Position numbers and translations under genes: made by a program. The notes below the pieces were generated by a model that did no database searches, had not been told where the DNA came from, and saw only the letters and a program-made list of their open reading frames with translations. Shown one piece after another: positions 1 to 6,175 of a stretch of 9,441 bases of DNA (position 1 is its first letter; each line of letters opens with the position of its first letter). Origin of the DNA: Clostridia bacterium (GTDB taxonomy: Bacteria; Bacillota; Clostridia; Christensenellales; Aristaeellaceae); NCBI GenBank assembly GCA_900754755.1, contig CAAEEC010000049.1, positions 1 to 9,441 on the forward strand, given 5' to 3'.

Positions 1-5
1 CGGGG

Positions 6-132
6 CTTCGACGGCTTCGGCCTGTTTCGCGCACTGCGCGCGGCCTTCGTGCGCCCCTCGCCCCTCCACCCCTTCGGGCCTTCGACGGCTACGGCCTGTT
101 TCGCGCACTGCGCGCGGCCTTCGTGCGCCCCT
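6..132. repeat. Tandem 53-bp repeat, two copies
   Basis: Positions 6-58 and 80-132 are the same 53-bp sequence with one mismatch (t/a at the 'ggct(t/a)cgg' position), at a 74-bp period. Each copy contains a small hairpin (in the second copy CGCGC 102-106, loop act, GCGCG 110-114) and ends in 'ggccttcgtgcgcccct'. The second copy runs directly into the palindromic element at 80-238 and is its outer end module, so the first copy is an extra duplicated end. The repeat may continue left of the window. Confidence 0.85.
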
Positions 133-238
133 TTACACAAGGGAGGCGTTTGGTAGTGCAACTTCCGGCGATGTAGCACTTCCCAAAAGGCTCCCCTTTC
201 ATAAAGGGGAGCTGTCAGCGAAGCTGACTGAGGGGTTG
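80..238 (+). repeat. Modular palindromic repeat element, copy 1
   Basis: This is a MITE/REP-like element built of hairpins in order: CGCGC-act-GCGCG (102-114); CCCTTT-acac-AAGGGAG (about 129-145); a head-to-head module TTTGGtAGTGC (149-159) facing GCACTtcCCAAAAGG (176-190); CTCCCCTTT/AAAGGGGAG (191-211); and GTCAGC-gaa-GCTGAC (214-228), ending in GAGGGGTTG at 238. The same modules recur at 688-832, 5884-6050 and 6052-6132. No open reading frame is carried. The end at 238 faces the DUF559 gene. Boundaries are judged by eye from shared sequence between copies. Confidence 0.8.
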
Positions 239-281
239 CCTCATCACACTGTCGTCGTTAACCAACTAAAGGGTTGTCACG

Positions 282-653
282 CTATCCACGAAGCCGGCTG
301 AGAGATTTTCTTACCGCAGCGTCAATGTACGCGCACACGCCTTGAAAATTCCCGTTGACTTCGTTGTTGGCAACGCGAACGACTGTCAATCCATAATTCT
401 CAAGGAAAGCCGTACGCTGGGCATCCTTTTCCTTATTAGTTTCCTCATAGTGCTGAGAGCCGTCCAGCTCGACCACCAGCCGGGCTTGCGCGCTATAAAA
501 GTCCACGATATATTTCCCGAGCACCTTTTGCCGGGAAAAACGAATGGGGTACGTGCGCAGAAAATCGTACCACAGATGCCGCTCTTCCTTTGTCATTTCT
601 TTGCGCAGTTGCCTTGCCAAAGGAACTAGCTGTTTGTTATGCTTGGGTTGCAC
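282..653 (-). CDS. DUF559 domain protein (Vsr-fold nuclease-like)
   Basis: This 123-residue protein fits the whole DUF559 family, which has the very-short-patch-repair/PD-(D/E)XK nuclease fold. Visible hallmarks are an N-terminal helix with KEERHLW (residues 22-28), a central RFSRQK...GKYIVDFY (38-53), VELDGSQHY (61-69) and a late VVRVANNEV (91-99). Asp51, Glu62, Asp64 and His68 are the likely metal/catalytic cluster. The start is GTG (653-651), supported by GGAGG seven bases upstream. DUF559 proteins have no well-established function, and nuclease activity is inferred from fold. The codons look less GC-rich than the neighbours, which suggests transfer. The gene lies between two inward-facing palindromic repeat elements (ends at 238 and 688). 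Its last codons (…SLSRLRG) run through a degenerate copy of the repeat's 'cgaagctgactgaggg' end motif. No good promoter was found in the 34 bases between its start and the repeat. Confidence 0.85.
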   Translation of the reverse strand: MQPKHNKQLVPLARQLRKEMTKEERHLWYDFLRTYPIRFSRQKVLGKYIVDFYSAQARLVVELDGSQHYEETNKEKDAQRTAFLENYGLTVVRVANNEVNGNFQGVCAYIDAAVRKSLSRLRG

Positions 654-687
654 GGCAATTCCTCCGTTGTATACCGTGGTGCCTAAT

Positions 688-832
688 CAATCCCTCCGTC
701 GCGGCTGCGCCGCGCCACCTCCCTTTGGTACCAAAGGGAGGCTTTTAGGTAGGGCTACTTCATACGGTGGTGCCGCTTCCCAAAAGGCTCCTCTTTCACA
801 AAGGAGACGCACGAAGCGCACGCGCTGTGCGC
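688..832 (-). repeat. Modular palindromic repeat element, copy 2 (inverted)
   Basis: Read on the minus strand this has the same architecture as the element at 5884-6050. On the plus strand the order is: CAATCCCTCCG end (688-698); hairpin GCGGC-tgc-GCCGC (701-713); a 24-bp perfect palindrome centred on GGTACC (718-741); a degraded head-to-head module (CTTTTaGGtAGgGC … GCCGCTtcCCAAAAG, about 742-787); CTCCTCTTT/AAAGGAG (789-806); and a terminal hairpin GCGCAC/GTGCGC (816-832). It is inverted relative to copy 1, so the (A/G)TTG ends of both face the DUF559 gene. Confidence 0.78.
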
Positions 833-892
833 TCCTTCACCCCTTCGGGGCTTGGCATATTGGCGCGCGGGTACGGCCCGATGTTCCATTTA

Positions 893-920
893 GCCCGCGT
901 CCGCCAAAGCGGGCGCGGGC
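893..920. terminator. Hairpin 3' of the solute-binding protein gene
   Basis: A 12-position stem (893-904 with 909-920, loop caaa) contains one T·G position and begins 16 bases beyond the stop codon of the minus-strand gene. There is no T-run on the minus strand (taaatgg follows), so it is a non-canonical terminator or 3'-end stabiliser. On the plus strand it is followed by atgcttttc. Confidence 0.5.
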
Positions 921-936
921 ATGCTTTTCATCCATC

Positions 937-1884
937 TTAATACGGCGAATCGGGATTGAGGAATTCCTCGACGTTATCGCGGTCCACGATGGTGGTGGGG
1001 ATCACCACGTTGTGTTCCACTTCTTCGCCCGCCAGGATCTTCGCCACGTTTTCCACGCAGTGGGTGATCATATCCGGCGAATAGGTGGCCGAGCAAACCC
1101 AGATGTTCTCGTATTCGGGCATCATATTGAAGTATTCCTGGCAGCCGCCGCCACCGGTGATGACCTTCACATCCGTGCGGCCGGACTCGTCGATGGCCTG
1201 CAGCGCGCCGATGGAGGTTTCATCGTCCAGCGAGAACACGGCGTCGATCTCCGGATAGGCGGTGAGCGCGTCCGTCATATCGGCAAGGCCCGCCTCGCGC
1301 GTGAAATCGCTGGCCACTTCGGCGATGATTTCGATTTCGGGCGCGATTTCGGCGATGGTGTCCTCAAAGCCGCCCAGGCGGTCGTCGTTCACGTTGCCCG
1401 CGCCCGGCTTGTTCAGCACCAGCACTTTGCCCTGGCCATCCAGCTTTTCGGCGATGTAGTTGGCGCCTTCCACGCCCATGCCCTCGTTGTCGCCCGTGAG
1501 GGTGTACATCAAATCGGCATACTTCTCATCCACATCGATGATCATATCGAAGTTGTAGATGATGATGCCCTGTTCCAGGGCCATTTCCGCCGCCACTTCC
1601 ACGCCGGTGAACTGCGGCCACACGACGATGGCCTTCGCGTCCATGGAAATGAGCTGTTCGATCTGGCTGGACATCTCGTCCGCCGTGGAGGAAGTGAGCA
1701 TCACGTAGTTCAGGTCCAGTTCTTCTGCGGCCTGCTCGGCAAAGTAGGCCACGCCGCCCACCCAGCCGTGCGTCGTCGCCGGGGCGAGAATGCCGATCAA
1801 GGGCTTTTCTTCCTCGGCCATTGCGAAGGATGCGCACCCGAGCGCAAGCACGAGCGCGAGCGCCAATGCAAGGACTTTCTTCAT
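937..1884 (-). CDS. Sugar-type ABC transporter solute-binding protein
   Basis: This is a 315-residue exported protein of the ribose/galactose-type periplasmic-binding fold (Peripla_BP_4-like). It captures a small sugar-like ligand outside the membrane and delivers it to an ABC permease. The N-terminus is a signal peptide: MKK, a Leu/Ala-rich core (4-15), then LGC (15-17) and AMA (21-23) before EEEKP. AMA fits signal peptidase I cleavage, while LGC is only a poor lipobox, so anchoring by Cys17 is possible but doubtful. The mature domain shows the family pattern: IGILAP (30-35), a QIEQLISMDAKAIVVWP segment (74-90), GDNEGMGVEGANYIAEKL (131-148) and AVFSLDDETSIGALQAI (215-231). The start at 1884 is chosen because of GGAGG ten bases upstream and the signal peptide; upstream in-frame codons are untranslated leader. 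No permease or ATPase gene lies beside it, so it is an orphan. The ligand cannot be named. Confidence 0.88.
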   Translation of the reverse strand: MKKVLALALALVLALGCASFAMAEEEKPLIGILAPATTHGWVGGVAYFAEQAAEELDLNYVMLTSSTADEMSSQIEQLISMDAKAIVVWPQFTGVEVAAEMALEQGIIIYNFDMIIDVDEKYADLMYTLTGDNEGMGVEGANYIAEKLDGQGKVLVLNKPGAGNVNDDRLGGFEDTIAEIAPEIEIIAEVASDFTREAGLADMTDALTAYPEIDAVFSLDDETSIGALQAIDESGRTDVKVITGGGGCQEYFNMMPEYENIWVCSATYSPDMITHCVENVAKILAGEEVEHNVVIPTTIVDRDNVEEFLNPDSPY

Positions 1885-1907
1885 AAAAGAAGCCTCCCTC
1901 TTTATTC

Positions 1908-1925
1908 GCGCCGCTTGAGCGGCGC
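1908..1925 (-). promoter_or_regulatory. Leader hairpin upstream of the solute-binding protein RBS
   Basis: A perfect 7-bp inverted repeat, GCGCCGC-ttga-GCGGCGC (1908-1914 and 1919-1925), lies between the predicted transcription start (about 1930) and the Shine-Dalgarno sequence (within 1891-1900). It could be an operator just downstream of the promoter or an mRNA 5' stabilising hairpin; the sequence does not decide between them. Confidence 0.5.
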
Positions 1926-1936
1926 TGTTCACCACA

Positions 1937-3504
<1,568 letters not shown>

Positions 3505-3530
3505 GGCGGACCGACGGTTATTTATGCTTC

Positions 3531-3582
3531 GCGCGGCGTTTTTGGCCGGGAGCCGCGCAAGGCCTTATGTTTATCCCCGGCC
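3531..3582 (+). other. Overlapping alternative hairpins after gdhA
   Basis: GCGCGGC (3531-3537) can pair with GCCGCGC (3552-3558), and GGCCGGG inside that loop (3544-3550) can pair with CCCGGCC (3576-3582). The two 7-bp stems interlock, so they are either mutually exclusive or form a pseudoknot in the gdhA 3' untranslated region. They precede the terminator-like hairpin at 3594. Function is unknown. Confidence 0.4.
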
Positions 3583-3593
3583 GGTTTTGAAAA

Positions 3594-3624
3594 GGGGCTG
3601 CCGCGCCTGTTTTGCGGCAGCCCC
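3594..3624 (+). terminator. gdhA 3' hairpin terminator
   Basis: A perfect 11-bp GC-rich stem, GGGGCTGCCGC (3594-3604) with GCGGCAGCCCC (3614-3624), has a 9-base loop and starts about 90 bases after the gdhA stop. The downstream tract is attcctctt, poor in T, so termination is likely but may be leaky. Confidence 0.65.
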
Positions 3625-3666
3625 ATTCCTCTTAACGGGCGTTGTCCATATTTTGAGGAGATTTTT

Positions 3667-3729
3667 ATGAACGAATGGGCGCAAACGGCCCTTGCGGACG
3701 CAAATTCCGCAAGGGCCGTAGACTATTGA
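3667..3729 (+). CDS. Possible 20-residue small ORF or gene-start remnant
   Basis: An ATG at 3667 follows GAGGAG (3655-3660) at ideal spacing and opens a 20-codon frame ending TGA at 3727-3729. The second half of the frame is the hairpin at 3685-3719. The peptide resembles no family known to me. It could be a genuine small peptide, a leader peptide, or the start of a gene cut off when the hairpin array arose. No clear promoter precedes it. The ribosome binding site is the only support. Confidence 0.22.
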   Translation: MNEWAQTALADANSARAVDY

Positions 3730-3960
3730 CAAAGTCTCGAAAGAAAAAAGGTTCTAATCAGAAATGACGGCGTGTACGTCATTTCTGGTATTTTTCGGGA
3801 GCAAATGCTTGCATTTGCGGAGAAAAATACATTCCCGTCCCGGTCGCTGGCCGCAAATCTTTGATTTGCAAGCGGCCGGGTAATCCCTCGTTGACAAACC
3901 AAAGGTTTGTCAACGATCAGCGGCCCTTGCGGACGCGAATTCCGCAAGGGCCGATTTTTT
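3685..3960. repeat. Array of six consecutive hairpins
   Basis: Six inverted repeats follow each other almost without gaps. H1 is 3685-3698/3706-3719 (14 bp). H2 is CAGAAATGAC/GTCATTTCTG, 3759-3768/3778-3787. H3 is GTATTTTTC plus GCAAATGC with their complements, 3788-3830, broken by a small internal loop. H4 is 3839-3848/3871-3880 plus GCAAATC/GATTTGC, 3853-3869. H5 is CGTTGACAAACC-aaa-GGTTTGTCAACG, 3889-3915. H6 is 3921-3933/3941-3953. H1 and H6 are the same hairpin except for one loop base, so they are direct repeats bounding the array. No convincing gene lies within. It may be a non-coding mobile element or the DNA of a structured RNA. Confidence 0.75.
3921..3960 (+). terminator. Rho-independent terminator (plus-strand orientation)
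   Basis: A 13-bp stem CGGCCCTTGCGGA/TCCGCAAGGGCCG with a 7-base loop is followed by ATTTTTT. The T-run makes it a strong terminator for plus-strand transcription arriving from the gdhA side. For the convergent minus-strand gene ending at 3968, the hairpin begins 14 bases past the stop but has no T-run on that strand. Confidence 0.75.
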
Positions 3961-3967
3961 GCTCTCT

Positions 3968-5452
3968 TTAGTCCTTAAGCTCGCGTTCGAGCACGGCGCG
4001 GGCGGTGCCCGCCAGCATATCCTGGGCGTAGGCCAGCACGCGGTTTGCCAGGCCGGCTTCTTCCAGGTTGAGGCCGAAGATGCTCGTATCGCGCAGCACG
4101 GGCGGGATCAGGCGGCCGGCGTTTTCGGCCGTGAGCGGCTCTGCAAACAGCGGCAGGCGCGGATCCGGGCTGAGCGCGAAGGGCGCGCCATCGTCGCCCA
4201 CGCCGGAAAGGTACTTGAACCAACCGGCCAGGGCCAGCGGGATGCCCACCAGAGCGTCCACATCGCCGCGCGCCACGTGCGCCTTGATGGTTTCGCCAAA
4301 GCGGATGGCCAGCTTTTGCGAAGTATCGGTGGCGATGCGCTGGGGCGTATCGGGCAGGAACACGTTGGGCAGGCGCTCGTTGACGACTTCGTCGATAAAC
4401 GTCTTGGGATCGATGATGCCAGGGGAGACCACCACGGGCAGGCCCTCCACATAGCCGATGCGCTCCACCAGCTTTTTGAGCAGCGGATCGCCCATTTCCG
4501 CGCAGATGGTTTCGTAGCCCATCACGCAGCCGAACACGGCCAGCGCGGTGTGCAACGGGTTCAGGCAAGTGGTCACCTTCATGCGCTCCACGTTGGAAAC
4601 GGTTTCGCGGCCGGCAAAATAGATGCCCGCAGCTTCCAGCGGCGGCCGGCCGTTGGGGAAATTGTCCTCAATCACGAGGTATTCCTTTTCCTCGGCGTTC
4701 ACGAAGGCGGCGGTGTAGGTCTTGCGCGCGGTGATGATGAGTTCCGTGTCCTCAAAGCCGTCCTGGCGGAGCATTTCCGCCACGCGCGGATCCGGACGCG
4801 GCGTGATCTTATCGATCATCGTCCAGGGGAAGGTGACCTTCTCGCGCAGATAGGCGGCGAATTCCGCGTCGCCCTCGGCGAGCATTTCGATCACATTTTG
4901 CAGCTTTTCGCCGTTGCGGGAGCAATTGTCCATGCTCACCAGGGCGATGGGCGCGGCGCTCGTGCGCATGCGGTGACGCAACAGATCTGCCAGCGTGCCC
5001 ATCAGCGAACCAGGCGCATGGGCGAACTTGGGATCGTAGCCCTTTTCCGTGATGGTGAAGCTGGCCATTTGTAGCGCGGGGCTGGCGAAGATCTCCTGCA
5101 GGCGCGCCATATCTGCGAACGTGAGCGATTCCACCACCGAAGCGACCAGGCGCTTATCGATGCCGCCGTTCGCCTTGAGGGAAACAGCGACGCTCAAATT
5201 GTCGAACGGGCGGTACGCGCGCTCGACGATTTCCGGATCGAAACCTTCGCACACCACGATGCCATGGTCGCACAGGCCCTTGTCCAAAACGGTTTGCTGC
5301 GCGCAGGCGATAAACGAGCGGAAAATGTTGCCCGCGCCAAAGTGTACCCAGCGCGGCGCGGCGGCGCGCACGCGCTCCACATCAAATTTGGGTAGATCAT
5401 ATCCCTTTTGCGCCCACTCGGGAGCGTGCAATTGTTGCAAATTGAGATGCAT
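3968..5452 (-). CDS. Mannitol dehydrogenase family oxidoreductase (fructuronate reductase-like)
   Basis: This is a 494-residue cytoplasmic long-chain polyol dehydrogenase of the family that includes mannitol 2-dehydrogenase, fructuronate reductase (UxuB) and tagaturonate reductase. It interconverts a ketose or keto-acid and its polyol or hydroxy-acid with NAD(P)H. The N-terminal dinucleotide-binding domain shows VHFGAGNIFRSF (36-47). Further family marks are ITEKGYD (134-140), SMDNCSRNGEK (173-183), FPWTMIDKITPRP (208-220) and the catalytic pattern MKVTTCLNPLHT with Lys292, Asn298 and His301, matching the family's K-x5-N-x2-H arrangement. The start is ATG at 5452 behind GGAGG (about 5461-5465). 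It stands alone with its own promoter. No uronate isomerase, dehydratase or mannitol transport gene is next to it, so the substrate is unresolved; fructuronate reductase is the first guess. Confidence 0.9.
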   Translation of the reverse strand: MHLNLQQLHAPEWAQKGYDLPKFDVERVRAAAPRWVHFGAGNIFRSFIACAQQTVLDKGLCDHGIVVCEGFDPEIVERAYRPFDNLSVAVSLKANGGIDKRLVASVVESLTFADMARLQEIFASPALQMASFTITEKGYDPKFAHAPGSLMGTLADLLRHRMRTSAAPIALVSMDNCSRNGEKLQNVIEMLAEGDAEFAAYLREKVTFPWTMIDKITPRPDPRVAEMLRQDGFEDTELIITARKTYTAAFVNAEEKEYLVIEDNFPNGRPPLEAAGIYFAGRETVSNVERMKVTTCLNPLHTALAVFGCVMGYETICAEMGDPLLKKLVERIGYVEGLPVVVSPGIIDPKTFIDEVVNERLPNVFLPDTPQRIATDTSQKLAIRFGETIKAHVARGDVDALVGIPLALAGWFKYLSGVGDDGAPFALSPDPRLPLFAEPLTAENAGRLIPPVLRDTSIFGLNLEEAGLANRVLAYAQDMLAGTARAVLERELKD

Positions 5453-5481
5453 GGCAATTCCTCCCCATGATTTGTGCTACC

Positions 5482-5510
5482 ATGATACCACACGTGCGCC
5501 GATAGTTCAA
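5482..5510 (-). promoter_or_regulatory. Sigma-A promoter of the mannitol dehydrogenase family gene
   Basis: On the minus strand, -35 TTGAAC (5510-5505), 17-bp spacer, and -10 TATCAT (5487-5482), 29 bases upstream of the ATG at 5452. Each box differs little from consensus. Confidence 0.75.
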
Positions 5511-5515
5511 GACTA

Positions 5516-5554
5516 GGGGCTGTGAAAAAACAACAGAAGATTTTTCGCAGCCCC
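5516..5554. terminator. Long hairpin, possible terminator
   Basis: GGGGCTG (5516-5522) pairs with CAGCCCC (5548-5554). The stem continues through a T·G position into GAAAAA/TTTTTC, giving a 14-position stem with an 11-base loop. It lies six bases upstream of the -35 box of the leftward gene and could shield that promoter from read-through of the nagB-mnmE transcript. Neither side has a clear external T-run. Confidence 0.45.
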
Positions 5555-5883
5555 AGATTCAACAGGGAAAAACGCAAGGCAAAGGAAAAAAGGCGCAAAA
5601 CCCTCCTTGCCCCCAAGAAAGTGGCAAAAGGGGTGCACGAAAGCAACCCCTCAGTCGGCTAACGCCGGCAACGTGATGGAACAATCCCTCAGTCAGCTTC
5701 GCTGACAGCGTTCCACAGTTCGGCATAGTCGTCCTGCATCTTCGCACCGCCCACGCCTTACGGCGGCGCGGTGTTCCGCCCCTGCGGACTCCGCTTCGCT
5801 CCGTGTCCTCGGGGCTCCAGCCGCTTCGCGGCCTCCGACACTCGCAAGCTCGTTTGCAGTTCTCCTTGCCTTACTGGGCTTAC
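5555..5883. other. Gene-free repeat-rich spacer
   Basis: No convincing gene is present. Two end-modules of the palindromic repeat family occur in the same orientation: 5644-5669 (CAACCCCTCAG, then GTCGGC/GCCGGC) and 5682-5709 (CAATCCCTCAG, then GTCAGC-ttc-GCTGAC). From about 5760 to 5860 comes a GC-rich stretch of small hairpins, such as CCGC-ttc-GCGG (5821-5831) and GCAA/TTGC (5844-5857). This leads directly into the repeat element starting at 5884. Short frames here have no ribosome binding sites and cross the repeats. Confidence 0.55.
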
Positions 5884-6050
5884 TACGGCCTGTTTCCGCC
5901 ACTGGCGGCGGCCTTCGTGCGCCCCTTTACACAAGGGAGCCTTTTGGATAGTGCTACACCAGTATGAAGTTGCACTCCCCAAAAGCCCCCGTCAAGCCTC
6001 CCTTTGGTACCAAAGGGAGGTGGCACGGCGTAGCCGTGACGGAGGGATTG
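5884..6050 (+). repeat. Modular palindromic repeat element, copy 3
   Basis: The modules in order are: CCGCC-act-GGCGG hairpin (5896-5908); ggccttcgtgcgcc; CCCTTT-acac-AAGGGAG; head-to-head CTTTTGGatAGTGC (about 5941-5954) facing GCACTccCCAAAAG (5972-5985); the 24-bp perfect GGTACC palindrome (5997-6020); and hairpin ACGGC-gta-GCCGT (6025-6037), ending GGAGGGATTG at 6050. It is the most complete copy in the window and is collinear with the reverse complement of 688-832. Confidence 0.82.
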
Positions 6051-6051
6051 A

Positions 6052-6132
6052 CAACCCCTCAGTCGGCTAGCGCCGACAGCTCCCCTTTCACAGGGGAGCC
6101 TTTTGGAAAGTGGCACTACCGCACGAAGGCCG
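6052..6132 (-). repeat. Palindromic repeat element, copy 4 (internal deletion)
   Basis: Read on the minus strand this matches the element at 80-238. On the plus strand it runs CAACCCCTCAG, hairpin GTCGGC-tagc-GCCGAC (6062-6077), CTCCCCTTT…AGGGGAG, CCTTTTGG, aaAGTGGCACTACC, then jumps straight to GCACGAAGGCC. About 25 bases present in the reverse complement of copy 1 between these blocks are missing. It abuts copy 3 tail to tail with one base (A6051) between. Confidence 0.75.
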
Positions 6133-6139
6133 CAGAGAC

Positions 6140-6163
6140 AACCCCGCTCTCTTGGGGTTTTTT
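6140..6163 (+). terminator. Terminator-like hairpin beyond mnmE
   Basis: AACCCC (6140-6145) and GGGGTT (6154-6159) form a 6-bp stem with an 8-base loop followed by TTTT (total T-run 6158-6163). In the plus direction it is a compact intrinsic terminator that would stop antisense transcription entering mnmE. On the minus strand, where mnmE ends at 6176, the hairpin is present but is followed by the mixed ttgtctct. Confidence 0.55.
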
Positions 6164-6175
6164 GACAGCCTGATA

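Noticed and set aside
6..132. Possible start of a CRISPR array (two 53-bp repeats with a 21-bp spacer)
   Set aside because: There are only two units in view, the repeat is longer than CRISPR repeats, and the same sequence occurs as the end module of dispersed palindromic elements here and at 5884.
3726..3758. TTGACA at 3726-3731 with TCTAAT at 3753-3758 as a promoter inside the hairpin array
   Set aside because: The spacing is 21 bp, too long for a sigma-A promoter, and no gene follows.
3723..3947. 74-codon minus-strand frame across the hairpin array
   Set aside because: It consists of the arms of successive inverted repeats, has no ribosome binding site, and its peptide resembles no family.
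3959..5074. 371-codon plus-strand frame opposite the mannitol dehydrogenase family gene
   Set aside because: It is an antisense shadow with His/Arg/Ala-rich composition. The minus-strand gene has all family motifs, a promoter and a ribosome binding site.
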